In this document: piece by piece, positions 25,970 through 34,360 of the stretch
How positions within the stretch are numbered: the first letter of the stretch is position 1
Layout: every line of letters begins with the position of its first letter
Position numbers and translations under genes: made by a program
Notes under the pieces: model-generated
Database searches by the model: none
What the model was told of the DNA's origin: nothing
What the model saw: the letters and a program-made list of their open reading frames with translations, nothing else
NCBI RefSeq assembly: GCF_017068455.1
Contig: NZ_CP070608.1
Coordinates: 310,001-374,000 of the forward strand
Length of the DNA stretch: 64,000 bases
Reading direction: 5' to 3'
From: Fulvivirga lutea
GTDB taxonomy: Bacteria > Bacteroidota > Bacteroidia > Cytophagales > Cyclobacteriaceae

Positions 25970-27430
25970 ATGAGCCCGCAACTAGTATTATCTGTTGTCT
26001 TTGGTTATTTCCTGATTTTAATACTCATTTCATTTCTTACTTCAAGTAAAGCAGATTCAAGCACCTTTTTTACTGCTAACCGACAATCGCCTTGGTATCT
26101 GGTGGCTTTCGGTATGATTGGAGCATCACTTTCGGGTGTTACTTTTATTTCAGTACCTGGATGGGTAGGTACAACGCAATTTTCGTACATGCAGATGGTG
26201 TTTGGCTATTTGGCAGGCTATGCTGTAATAGGCCTGATATTAATGCCATTATATTATCGATTGAACCTTATTTCTATCTACCAATACCTTGATCAGCGTT
26301 TTGGATTTTGGTCATACAAAACCGGGGCAGCTTACTTTCTTTTGAGTAGAGTAATCGGAGCTTCTTTTCGATTATTTTTAGTGGCTGGTGTTTTACAGTT
26401 AACTCTTTTCGATGCCTGGAATGTGTCTTTTGAAATTACAGTGGCCATTACCATTATGCTTATTTGGCTTTATACTTTCAGAGGTGGCATCAACACAATT
26501 GTTTGGACAGATTCACTGCAAACACTATTTATGTTGAGTGCTGTAGGAGCGGTTATCATTAGTATTTCCAATGATTTGAATTTCACTTTTGGTGAGATGG
26601 TTACTGCCGTACAAGAGAGCCAATACTCTAAAACTTTCTTTTGGGATTGGCAATTAGGCAGCCACTTTGTAAAGCAATTTCTATCAGGAGCTTTTATCGC
26701 CATTGTTATGACTGGATTGGATCAGGATATGATGCAAAAGAACCTAACCTGTAAAAATATTGGTGAAGCTCAAAAAAATATGTTCTGGTTTTCAGTGATT
26801 TTGGTGTTCGCCAACCTTCTTTTTTTGTGCCTGGGCGCATTACTCTACATCTATTCAAATGCCAATGGAATTGAGATTCCTGCTAAGACAGATGACCTCT
26901 TTCCAATGTTAGCCACGCAACATTTTAGCACCTTTATTGGTATCGTATTTTTATTAGGAATTATAGCTGCTGCATACTCTAGTGCCGATTCAGCTTTGAC
27001 TTCTCTTACCACTTCATTTTGCGTGGACTTCCTAAATTTTAAGGATGAGCAAAGTTTAAATATTCAGGATAAACAAAAGAAAACAAGGCTGTTGGTTCAT
27101 TTAGGTTTCTCTGTATTGCTATTTATCGTCATCATCATTTTTAAAAACCTTAATAATGAAGCGGTCATAAGCTCGGTGTTCCGAGCTGCGGGATATACCT
27201 ATGGGCCTTTGCTTGGAATTTATGCATTTGGCCTGTTTACCAATTTAAAGGTTCGTGATTTCCTCGTGCCAATAATTTGCATAGCATCACCAATTGTAAG
27301 TTACCTGTTGAATATTTACTCTATGGAGCTGTTTTGGGGCTACCGGTTTGGATTCGAAATTTTGCTGGTGAACGGAATGCTCACATTTATTGGTTTACTC
27401 CTTATAACGAAAAAGGCCGCTCACGTTTGA
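25970..27430 (+). CDS. Sodium:solute symporter (SSS family)
   Basis: A 486-residue inner-membrane transporter with about 13 helices. The SSS signatures are FTANRQSPWYLVAFGMIGASLSG near 33-55 and the GLDQDMMQKNLTCKN segment near 248-262, together with AAAYSSADSALTSLTTSF near 336-353. The family imports sugars, organic acids or sialic acid with Na+. The substrate cannot be determined. The gene is divergent from clpS by 61 bases, and it ends in a terminator hairpin that overlaps its last codons. Confidence 0.9.
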   Translation: MSPQLVLSVVFGYFLILILISFLTSSKADSSTFFTANRQSPWYLVAFGMIGASLSGVTFISVPGWVGTTQFSYMQMVFGYLAGYAVIGLILMPLYYRLNLISIYQYLDQRFGFWSYKTGAAYFLLSRVIGASFRLFLVAGVLQLTLFDAWNVSFEITVAITIMLIWLYTFRGGINTIVWTDSLQTLFMLSAVGAVIISISNDLNFTFGEMVTAVQESQYSKTFFWDWQLGSHFVKQFLSGAFIAIVMTGLDQDMMQKNLTCKNIGEAQKNMFWFSVILVFANLLFLCLGALLYIYSNANGIEIPAKTDDLFPMLATQHFSTFIGIVFLLGIIAAAYSSADSALTSLTTSFCVDFLNFKDEQSLNIQDKQKKTRLLVHLGFSVLLFIVIIIFKNLNNEAVISSVFRAAGYTYGPLLGIYAFGLFTNLKVRDFLVPIICIASPIVSYLLNIYSMELFWGYRFGFEILLVNGMLTFIGLLLITKKAAHV

Positions 27431-27440
27431 GCGACCTTTT
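27411..27440 (+). terminator. Terminator overlapping the end of the SSS symporter gene
   Basis: AAAAGG-C-CGCTCA (27411-27423) pairs with TGAGCG-A-CCTTTT (27428-27440), loop CGTT, one C-A mismatch. The stop codon of the symporter gene lies in the right arm. Confidence 0.7.
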
Positions 27441-27601
27441 GATCGTGCTGTACACATTAAAACCAACTAAAACATACAGCAACTTAAATCAACCAAAAAT
27501 CATGTACAAGAAGTATTACAATGGCTGTGCCAAAAGACACTTACCCTCTTAAAATAGCTTTAAACGAATATCTGATAAAATATTTATCCCATAATGGGAA
27601 A

Positions 27602-27931
27602 TTATTTCCCGTATTGAACACCGTCTTCGGCATTCTTGGAAATAGAAATGTCTTTTTTATAGTTGCCTTTTTTGATCTCTACCGTATACTCACCCGACTT
27701 CACATCACAAAAATCAATAACGAGTCTTTTTCTTTCCAACACCTCTTTTGTCACAATGTCTCCATTAGAATAAGATAGTATTATGGTTGCTCCAATCAGC
27801 TCTTTGTCTACTTTGAATTTTAGAATGTTTTTGTACTCCGTATCGATTATTTTGATTGAGTGCTGCGGTTTATTAGCATAAGATACGACACTAATTACTG
27901 TAGCTATTATTAGAAGTGATAAGGTTTTCAT
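27602..27931 (-). CDS. Small exported protein, unknown function
   Basis: A 109-residue protein with a signal peptide (cleavage near SYANK) and a single beta-sandwich-like domain (VDKELIGATIILSYSNGDIV, SGEYTVEIKKGNYKKDISI). The pattern resembles the DUF3244 / secretion-sorting type of immunoglobulin-like domain common in Bacteroidota, but it is too short and diverged for a firm call. It is a single gene with free gaps of 140-170 bases on both sides. Confidence 0.6.
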   Translation of the reverse strand: MKTLSLLIIATVISVVSYANKPQHSIKIIDTEYKNILKFKVDKELIGATIILSYSNGDIVTKEVLERKRLVIDFCDVKSGEYTVEIKKGNYKKDISISKNAEDGVQYGK

Positions 27932-28071
27932 ATGTAATAAATTTTAATTTTTATTACTATTTACAACACCTATGCCAATTGTTTTATGCAGCCAAATTAT
28001 ATTATATGAGCCTATTTTATCAAGTTTTGTCCCTCAATTGGAAAGGGAATCTTTATTTGGGAATGTAAGTT

Positions 28072-28407
28072 TTAAAGCAATTCTTGCGATGGATCCCAGA
28101 AATATTTTTGAAAGTCTACTATTTGATCATTTTCAACCCTAATACCCTCGACCTCCAATAAATCTTGCATTTGTGTCGGAGTTTTGAAATGATGCCTACC
28201 TGATAGAAGTCCTATTCTGTTCACTACTCTGTGAGCTGGCACATCGGATAAACTATGTGCTGCATTCATCGCCCAACCTACCATTCTTGCGCTACCTTTA
28301 CTGCCAAGATAATTGGCTATGGCTCCATACGAAGTTACTCTACCTTGTGGTATCAGTTTTACTACCTCGTACACATCTTCAAAAAATGAATGATTCTTAT
28401 CGGCCAT
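28072..28407 (-). CDS. Alkyltransferase-like (ATL/MGMT-fold) DNA-binding protein without catalytic cysteine
   Basis: A 111-residue protein equal to the C-terminal domain of O6-alkylguanine-DNA alkyltransferase: VYEVVKLIPQGRVTSYGAIA (with the helix-turn-helix Arg) and RMVGWAMNAAH (Arg finger). The active-site PCHRV is PAHRV here, with Ala58 in place of the alkyl-accepting Cys. ATL proteins (YbaZ, Atl1) bind O6-alkylguanine and route it to nucleotide excision repair. YbaZ has Trp at this position. The gene is single and monocistronic. Confidence 0.85.
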   Translation of the reverse strand: MADKNHSFFEDVYEVVKLIPQGRVTSYGAIANYLGSKGSARMVGWAMNAAHSLSDVPAHRVVNRIGLLSGRHHFKTPTQMQDLLEVEGIRVENDQIVDFQKYFWDPSQELL

Positions 28408-28597
28408 CTACCAAATATAAATTGAAGCATTTAAACATCCTCTGATACCTGAGACTATAAATTGTGTAGAAATCAACTTTCATTTAACTGGTATTTAGGC
28501 ATTTGATCTTAAAATATTGATAGCCAACCCATTATAAATTGCTAATACAGGATAACCTTTTTACTTTAGCGGCTTCTTAAAAACAACCAGAATATTA

Positions 28598-29017
28598 ATG
28601 TTTAATAGCAACGAAAAACAGGCAACGGCAGAAGCAATGAACTCCAATAATATTATTGGAAAAGGCACCACATTTACAGGAAATATTGAGACTTACGGTA
28701 ACATTAGAATAGAAGGAAAAGTAGTAGGCGATGTGATTTCAAAATCTAAAGTAGCCGTTGGCCCTTCGGCAGTTATAGAAGGGAAGTTATTGGCACAGAT
28801 AGCTGAAATTGAGGGCGAAATTAAAGGGAAGCTGGAGGTTACTGATCATTTAATATTAAAGCCAACAAGTAAAATTGAAGGTGATATTGTTGCCAATAAA
28901 TTGACTGTAGAGTCTGGCGCCAAGTTTGATGGCCAGTGCAAAATGGGCGAGAAAAATTTGAAGATTGAGCTAAAAAACGAATCTCAAGAAGTTAAAAAGC
29001 TTCGAAGCGCAGTTTAA
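28598..29017 (+). CDS. Bactofilin family cytoskeletal protein
   Basis: A 139-residue protein with a central right-handed beta-helix of the bactofilin family: repeats of about 17-18 residues with Ile/Val at regular spacing (GNIRIEGKVVGDVISKSKVAVGP, then AQIAEIEGEIKGKLEV, then TSKIEGDIVANKLTVESGA). Flexible N- and C-terminal tails flank it. Bactofilins polymerise without nucleotide and position cell-wall or envelope proteins. A TACTTTAG box 33 bases upstream of the start resembles the TAnnTTTG promoter element. It is followed by a terminator. Confidence 0.92.
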   Translation: MFNSNEKQATAEAMNSNNIIGKGTTFTGNIETYGNIRIEGKVVGDVISKSKVAVGPSAVIEGKLLAQIAEIEGEIKGKLEVTDHLILKPTSKIEGDIVANKLTVESGAKFDGQCKMGEKNLKIELKNESQEVKKLRSAV

Positions 29018-29040
29018 ACCAAAACCTATATCATATAGAG

Positions 29041-29068
29041 AAAAGGCCAGTCAATCGATTGGCCTTTT
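29041..29068. terminator. Bidirectional terminator between bactofilin and TlpA-like genes
   Basis: AAAAGGCCA (29041-29049) pairs with TGGCCTTTT (29060-29068), with T runs on both strands. It overlaps the stop codon of the minus-strand TlpA-like gene. Confidence 0.85.
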
Positions 29069-30257
29069 ATTTTTCCTGTGCTAGAGTATTGACTGCAAGG
29101 AGAAAATCTTTTTTGAATTCTTCATAGTACTGATCAGTGGCAGGGCCATTGAAATAATCGAATTGATAGCGTATAAAACCGTATTTATCAATAATTACCA
29201 AGGTGGGAAAAGCATTGATCTTTTCAAGGTATGGTAAAGCCAGAGCAGCTTGTCCTTTGCTTAATTCTCCACCCAATTTAATATCATAAGGAATGTGCAT
29301 ATCCCTTTTATAAGACTCAATTCTTTGAAGTCCATACTCGGTAGAAAAATTAGGCTCGTAGGTAACAGCTAGTACCTCAACATTTTGAGGTTTAGTCTGA
29401 TACCAATCTCTTAAAAAAGTCGACTGATCCATACTATTAGGACACCAGGTACCAAAAAATTGCAACACCAGTACTTTATCGAAGTAGTTTGATTCATCAA
29501 TTGACTCATTTGGGTTTCCTGCGGTTAAAATATCGAAGTGTGGCCGGTGTCTATCTTCAAGCTTCTTAAAAGGTTTTACAATTTCTGCATCCTCTTTGGG
29601 CTGCCCACTCACTTTCTCAATATATCCATTATCAAAATGAAACTCTCCAATCAGTTGATTATCATCCAACTTGGCTTTCAATTTAAATCCGTGGGCTCCA
29701 TCGAAAGAAGTCATTAGCAATGAATCATTTCTAATAATACCTTCAAAGAATCTAAAATCTCCAACATCGGAAATTACAGAGCCGGAAGCCTTACCATTTT
29801 CAAACTGGAATAACCCCACTGCTGGATAGGTATCATTCAGAGCCCTTTCAAACTTCAATTCCCATTTATAAGACAATTTTTTCTTTTTAGTTCCACCCTC
29901 AAACCTTGGCTTACCATAAGAGGCATTAAAAGGTATGGCTTTCGTTTTATAGCCCTTCTTCCAGTATCCTTCCATCGAATGCTCATCAAACTTCGCCCTT
30001 ATTTCGGCATCGAACGGCTTTAGTGGCATTACTAGTGTATCTCGATCAATAACGGCATCTTTAATTTCAATTTGCTCTTTGCCATTGATGATAGTGATAA
30101 GCATGCCTTTCTTTTTATGTTCGATTTTGAATTCAAACGGAATGCTTTCGGCCTCATATTCTAATACTCCTTGCCACTGGCCTCCTGAAGGTTGAACCTG
30201 TGCCAACAATGAGTTACAATAGATTGAACCAATAAAAATTAGTAATAGTGACTTCAT
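29067..30257 (-). CDS. TlpA-like thioredoxin-fold protein with CxxS active site
   Basis: A 396-residue exported protein: signal peptide (cleavage near LLAQ), a beta-rich N-terminal half of about 210 residues (lipocalin/DUF4369-like pattern), and a C-terminal thioredoxin-like domain of the TlpA/ResA type starting near 235. The active site is WCPNS: Cys272 is present, but the resolving Cys is Ser275. LALPYLEKINAFPTLVIID near 340-360 supplies the cis-Pro motif. A CxxS enzyme can form mixed disulfides or act as an isomerase or peroxidase-like protein but not as a standard dithiol reductase. Single gene. Confidence 0.82.
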   Translation of the reverse strand: MKSLLLIFIGSIYCNSLLAQVQPSGGQWQGVLEYEAESIPFEFKIEHKKKGMLITIINGKEQIEIKDAVIDRDTLVMPLKPFDAEIRAKFDEHSMEGYWKKGYKTKAIPFNASYGKPRFEGGTKKKKLSYKWELKFERALNDTYPAVGLFQFENGKASGSVISDVGDFRFFEGIIRNDSLLMTSFDGAHGFKLKAKLDDNQLIGEFHFDNGYIEKVSGQPKEDAEIVKPFKKLEDRHRPHFDILTAGNPNESIDESNYFDKVLVLQFFGTWCPNSMDQSTFLRDWYQTKPQNVEVLAVTYEPNFSTEYGLQRIESYKRDMHIPYDIKLGGELSKGQAALALPYLEKINAFPTLVIIDKYGFIRYQFDYFNGPATDQYYEEFKKDFLLAVNTLAQEK

Positions 30258-30367
30258 ACTATAAAACTACCAATTGTATTTGTAAGGATATGTGGAATGA
30301 ACAACTTGTTGAAGAACCTATAACTTTGTGAGTAGGTATATTAACTTGTAAATAAATCTAACATTGA

Positions 30368-30937
30368 ATGCAGAACAGCTACAACATAATCTGGAAACAC
30401 TTTAATAAAAATTCTTATACCGGAATTCACCTACGGGCCAAGGAAGATTTTAGTCTGCCGTATTTTGTTGATGGTGAAGAAAAGGAGAAGTTCGAAAAAA
30501 AGGAGCCGACCGCTCTCAACCCATTTCATCTGGTAAAGGGACTTCTGGTTGGATATTTTGATAAACCTCCCGCAACAGATACAAGTTTTGCCAAGGCGCA
30601 GGCTAAAAAAATAATCACAGAGCAACTGCCCACATTCAAATCTCCTTCCCTCGAAAGCTTGGTTCTTGACCTTTCGGCCTATCTGCGTGATACACATGGA
30701 CAACAAGCCAGTCTGCAATCTTTAATGGCAGGCATTGAATTAGCACCGGAAAGTAGCGCCATTAAATACGATTGTTGTTTAGACTTAATCAACTGCATAG
30801 AAGATGATGAGATTGAAGACAGGATCGCAGGAATTCAGAAACTAAAAATACTATTGAGTGAAATAAACATCAAAGACCTGGCTCCTGAGTTAGCGGAAGA
30901 CTATAAGCAGATGGTGGAGATTGCAGAGGGGGTGTAA
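30368..30937 (+). CDS. Conserved-looking cytoplasmic protein, unknown function
   Basis: A 189-residue soluble protein without signal peptide or membrane segment. Helical patterns dominate (FAKAQAKKIITEQL, SLESLVLDLSAYLRDTHG, RIAGIQKLKILLSEINI). I do not recognise a family. The gene stands alone, 110 bases after the divergent TlpA-like gene and 228 bases before the MarR gene. Codon use is like the neighbours, so it appears to be a real gene. Confidence 0.55.
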   Translation: MQNSYNIIWKHFNKNSYTGIHLRAKEDFSLPYFVDGEEKEKFEKKEPTALNPFHLVKGLLVGYFDKPPATDTSFAKAQAKKIITEQLPTFKSPSLESLVLDLSAYLRDTHGQQASLQSLMAGIELAPESSAIKYDCCLDLINCIEDDEIEDRIAGIQKLKILLSEINIKDLAPELAEDYKQMVEIAEGV

Positions 30938-31063
30938 ATCAATATTTGGAGTCAATTAACTAAATAATTTCTCTACGAATACAACTGACAATTCAGAGAA
31001 TTCTTTTGCTCTGAGAGCAAGAATAATTTTTGCTTTTCCATTTCATTGGTTTGACTACAAATT

Positions 31064-31079
31064 AATACGTTTTCGTATT
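31064..31079. promoter_or_regulatory. Operator-like palindrome AATACG-N4-CGTATT upstream of the MarR gene
   Basis: Perfect 6-4-6 inverted repeat with spacer TTTT, 86 bases upstream of the MarR start. It overlaps TACGTTTT, a 7-of-8 match to the TAnnTTTG promoter box. The same half-sites and spacing recur at 31968-31983 in front of the hydrolase gene. Confidence 0.65.
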
Positions 31080-31165
31080 TTTTATGATAATTTTATGACG
31101 TGGTTAAAAGTTCTACTTACAATGGGCATTTACCCACAAAGACAATCTAAACTAGCCTAGTAAAC

Positions 31166-31807
31166 GTGGAGGAAATTCTGAAAAAATTAATTGAACTATT
31201 CTTTACCTATTCTGAGAAGAAAAATGCAAAAAACTTAAGCTTAACGGAATTTGTAGGTTTTTTAAATGTAGAGTTAGGAGAACAAGGAAAATCCAATCTG
31301 AAAACAAGTAAACCAAATTCTAAATCCTATAATACTGAAACAGATGATCTGGGAATTTTGCTGGTATTGCTAAATAGGTATGCGAAAGAATATGTAAAAA
31401 AGGCTTTAAAAGACACACCCCTCTCCACAGCCGATGAATTTCCTTTTTTAATCTCATTACTTGGCACTAATAGCCATACTAAAACTGAACTCATTAATAA
31501 AATGGTGCTTACCAAAACTTCAGGGACCGAAGTTATTAAACGGCTTTTAAAGAAAGGATTCATTGAAGAGTTTGAAGATGCTAACGATAAAAGAAGCATA
31601 CGTGTAAAACTAACCGAAGAAGGCAAGCTTTTAACGCTTGGTATGTTACCTAAAATGCAAATGGTGTCAGAAATTATTAAAGGTGGCTTAAGTAGTACAG
31701 AACTTGCAACACTTAATTACCTGTTACGAAAACTCGAGAAACATCATAAAAGTATTTATGAAGAAAGCGGAGATGTTGAGTTAACAGAATTATTATCCAA
31801 TAAGTAG
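31166..31807 (+). CDS. MarR-family transcriptional regulator
   Basis: A 213-residue winged-helix regulator. The MarR core lies at about 75-185: SLLGTNSHTKTELINKMVLTKTSGTEVIKRLLKKGFIEEF is the helix-turn-helix, then the wing DANDKRSIRVKLTEEGKLL. The N-terminal 60 residues are an extension beyond the normal 140-160 residue MarR length. The start is GTG at 31166. A palindrome of MarR-site size lies upstream of this gene and again upstream of the next gene, which suggests autoregulation and control of the hydrolase. The ligand is unknown. Confidence 0.88.
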   Translation: MEEILKKLIELFFTYSEKKNAKNLSLTEFVGFLNVELGEQGKSNLKTSKPNSKSYNTETDDLGILLVLLNRYAKEYVKKALKDTPLSTADEFPFLISLLGTNSHTKTELINKMVLTKTSGTEVIKRLLKKGFIEEFEDANDKRSIRVKLTEEGKLLTLGMLPKMQMVSEIIKGGLSSTELATLNYLLRKLEKHHKSIYEESGDVELTELLSNK

Positions 31808-31967
31808 TTCAGTAGTCAATAATCAGACGTTACGAATTTCTCAATCATTCACTTTTACTCATTCACAATCGCTGTAAATCATCTTACAAGCGCATACAAT
31901 TAGTTTATTATCACGGTATTTAATCCATCTTCTTTCCTTTTCTCATAGCATTCTAAATATCTATTTT

Positions 31968-31983
31968 AATACGATTACGTATT
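31968..31983. promoter_or_regulatory. Second AATACG-N4-CGTATT palindrome, upstream of the hydrolase gene
   Basis: Same 6-4-6 half-sites as at 31064-31079 with spacer ATTA, 87 bases before the start codon of the hydrolase. A further CGTATT half-site lies at 32009-32014. The near-equal distance to the start codon in both cases (86 and 87 bases) supports a functional operator. Confidence 0.7.
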
Positions 31984-31988
31984 TTTAA

Positions 31989-32025
31989 TTGTTTATTTAA
32001 AACTTTTACGTATTATACACGTTTG
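31989..32025 (+). promoter_or_regulatory. Candidate promoter of the alpha/beta hydrolase gene
   Basis: CACGTTTG at 32018-32025 matches seven of eight positions of TAnnTTTG. A TTG at 31989-31991 is about 26 bases upstream. The operator palindrome lies just upstream of this TTG, and an extra half-site lies between the two elements. Confidence 0.35.
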
Positions 32026-32070
32026 GTTGATACGAAAACATTTAAATCAAATTTTAACTAACACATCATC

Positions 32071-33021
32071 ATGGAAAAACTATCATTATTTGCAGTTAGC
32101 TTGAGCATAATCATGTTGGCAATCATTTGGCCTTATAAGAGTTTAGCAACTAAGGAAGTAGAGGAAATTAATTTAACGCGATTGGGATTTACCAAAAGCA
32201 AATTAAAAACACCAACTGGGGAAATTGCTGTTTTTGAAGCTGGAAAAGGAGAACCATTGCTTTTATTACATGGAATAGGTGCAGGTGCGTCATCCTATAT
32301 CTGGTTTGAAATAGCTCCACAATTGGCTGAACATTATCGCGTAATTGCACCCGACTTTGTTGGTTGGGGAGAATCTGATCGACTGACAAGAGATATCCTA
32401 TTTGAAGATTATGTAACACAAATCACCGCTCTTGGTGAGTGGGTAGGTGAACCAGTTAGAGTATTAACTCAATCACTTAGCTGTGGTTTTGTGCTTTCTG
32501 CCATTGAAAAAGGGGGTATTGAAGTGATCAAATTGGTGCTTAACACACCATCTGGTGGATTTGATTTTGGAGTAGATGCCATCGGAGAACAGGGCACTCA
32601 GAGTTTTTTGAAAATTTCTGAATCACCACAACGAAATGAGATTTATGCCCAAATTTTTCATCAAAGGCCGGCCATTGAAGATTGGTGGAGACAAGAAGGC
32701 TTTAAAGATGGAGAGGCCGTTCCATTAGAAATTATTGAGAATAACTTGTACAATGCAAGACGGCCAAATGCTTCTTATTCAGCCTTACCTTTTCTAAGTG
32801 GAAAGTTGCGTTATGACATCGCACCATTGTTAGAAAATGTTACTGTTCCCACCATCATGCTCTGGGGCAATGAAGAATTTAGAATTAGACCAGAAGTGCA
32901 AGAACGTATTTCTAAACTTAATCCTGAGATAGAAGTGATTCGAATAAAAGATGCCCGATCGGCATTTGAAGTGGAGCAACCGGAACTAACGCTAGCGGCA
33001 ATTATGCCTTTTCTCAAATAA
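32071..33021 (+). CDS. Membrane-anchored alpha/beta-hydrolase-fold protein with degraded catalytic triad
   Basis: A 316-residue protein with an uncleaved-looking N-terminal hydrophobic segment (5-21) followed by an alpha/beta-hydrolase domain. LLLHGIGAGASSYIW (oxyanion region) and APDFVGWGESD are well conserved. The nucleophile elbow is TQSLS around Ser135 and not GxSxG. The acid position WGNEE could use Glu269. The catalytic His position before EVEQPE is Ser297. The C-terminal segment otherwise fits the family. The fold is clear but hydrolase activity is doubtful. It is preceded by a MarR gene and a shared palindrome and followed by a strong terminator. Confidence 0.8.
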   Translation: MEKLSLFAVSLSIIMLAIIWPYKSLATKEVEEINLTRLGFTKSKLKTPTGEIAVFEAGKGEPLLLLHGIGAGASSYIWFEIAPQLAEHYRVIAPDFVGWGESDRLTRDILFEDYVTQITALGEWVGEPVRVLTQSLSCGFVLSAIEKGGIEVIKLVLNTPSGGFDFGVDAIGEQGTQSFLKISESPQRNEIYAQIFHQRPAIEDWWRQEGFKDGEAVPLEIIENNLYNARRPNASYSALPFLSGKLRYDIAPLLENVTVPTIMLWGNEEFRIRPEVQERISKLNPEIEVIRIKDARSAFEVEQPELTLAAIMPFLK

Positions 33022-33051
33022 GCAGGTTAACTAGTTTTTTATTCAATTGAG

Positions 33052-33078
33052 GTCAGCCGTTTGGCTGACTTTTTTTTT
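33052..33078 (+). terminator. Rho-independent terminator of the hydrolase gene
   Basis: GTCAGCC (33052-33058) pairs with GGCTGAC (33063-33069), loop GTTT, followed by nine Ts. It begins 31 bases after the stop codon. Confidence 0.92.
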
Positions 33079-33382
33079 GAACATGCTTATTAAAAGCGGG
33101 ATACAATTAAATTTAATTCAATAGCCTTAAAGGGTCACATCTCTTTATTGTTAACTGGAATTCTTGAAACACCAAAAGACTACAGGTTAAAAAAACGATA
33201 TACGATTTGTAAATGGGCTTTAGAGCAGAAGGGGAGGAACTTGTGTCTACTATTTAACTCATTAGGCCATTTAAAGGAAAAGATAATGCTCTGGAATGAA
33301 AATCTGTAAATGTTGTAATTTTACCAACTCCGAAGTCTTTTCTTTAAAAAAAACAGTATAGGTCAGACTATTTATTTCAAAA
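33079..33382. other. Gene-poor stretch before the membrane LytTR gene
   Basis: About 300 bases between the terminator and the next start codon. A plus-strand frame without ATG is open from 33094 to 33309 (72 codons; first TTG at 33148), but nothing in its sequence resembles a known protein, so it is not called as a gene. The 5' regulatory region of the next gene must lie in its last part. No further structure is evident. Confidence 0.4.
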
Positions 33383-34255
33383 ATGAAATCTGAGCCATTA
33401 GAAAGTACCGATGAAACAAAAAGAAGCCTTCCATTAAGGCGAATAAATGATGGCTGGATTTTTTACTTTGTCCATCCTTTAATTGCCATATTAGTTGTCC
33501 ATATTGGAAACGATAATTCCTTCTATGATCTAATTCAAATTCCAAGTTATTACACTGACCTGTTATTTGCATTTGCCTGTACATATAGTCTTGGCTTTTA
33601 TTTCAAATGGTTATTTTACAAGCTAGATGGCTGGTACAACTGGGGTGAAGAAATGAGGCTCAGAATTATAACTCAAGCTACACTGGGTTTATTGGCACCA
33701 GTCGTAGTAATCATTGGCCTTGAGTTTTTGTATTTAAAATCTCTGCCAAATGTGCTTATAGAAAGTAGCTCCATTTTTTATTTAGAGCTACCGCTTGTCG
33801 CCATATTTTGTGTACTATTGAATTTGATCTATTCAATACTTTACTATAGGCTACATAGTATCGAAACTACTCGTGAGTTAAAAAACAAGTTAGAAAAACA
33901 TGCTAACGATCGAAATGGGAAAAGCAATTTTTTAGTGCACTATGGGTCGAAGTCATTAAATATATCACTCAATGAAATAGCCTATTTTATTGTTTTGGAT
34001 AAAATGACCTATTTAATAACACATAATGGTAAGCAGTACCTTTATAATTCTACCCTGGAGCAGGTAAGCGAGGCAATGTCTCCACATAATTTTTTTCAAA
34101 TTAACCGACAATTAGTTGCCAGAAAAGAAAGTATTGTATCCTATAAAAAAACAGATACCAGAAAGTTAAAAATCTCACTTAACCCTCCTGTACCCACACC
34201 TGTTTTTGTTTCTAAAACAAAAGCACCACAGTTCATCACATGGCTTGAAAGCTAA
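33383..34255 (+). CDS. Membrane-anchored LytTR transcriptional regulator
   Basis: A 290-residue protein with four predicted membrane helices in residues 25-160, then a linker and a C-terminal LytTR DNA-binding domain (about 188-288: NISLNEIAYFIVLDKMTYLI, then FFQINRQLVARKESI). There is no receiver domain, so it probably responds directly to a membrane or ligand signal. No partner kinase is encoded next to it. It is followed by a barrel-like exported protein and a beta-lactamase-like lipoprotein, which are plausible targets. Confidence 0.85.
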   Translation: MKSEPLESTDETKRSLPLRRINDGWIFYFVHPLIAILVVHIGNDNSFYDLIQIPSYYTDLLFAFACTYSLGFYFKWLFYKLDGWYNWGEEMRLRIITQATLGLLAPVVVIIGLEFLYLKSLPNVLIESSSIFYLELPLVAIFCVLLNLIYSILYYRLHSIETTRELKNKLEKHANDRNGKSNFLVHYGSKSLNISLNEIAYFIVLDKMTYLITHNGKQYLYNSTLEQVSEAMSPHNFFQINRQLVARKESIVSYKKTDTRKLKISLNPPVPTPVFVSKTKAPQFITWLES

Positions 34256-34360
34256 TGCTGTCCATTTCAGCCAAATAATTGTCCGCTTCGGTGCATTCTA
34301 CCAAAATTTTCAGGATAAACGCCTTTTTGACCGTTTTAAATTTGAGTCAAAAAAATTATC

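Noticed and set aside
27494-27552. Short frame of about 16 codons after the SSS symporter gene (MYKKYYNGC...)
   Set aside because: Too short to judge and no sign of conservation from sequence alone.
31006-31020. Hairpin TTGCTC-TGA-GAGCAA after the unknown gene at 30.4-30.9 kb
   Set aside because: Stem of only six bases, and the T run follows after a gap, so it was not called as a terminator.
33094-33309. Plus-strand frame of 72 codons without ATG in the gap before the LytTR gene
   Set aside because: No known motif, only TTG as possible start, and length is within what chance gives in AT-rich DNA.
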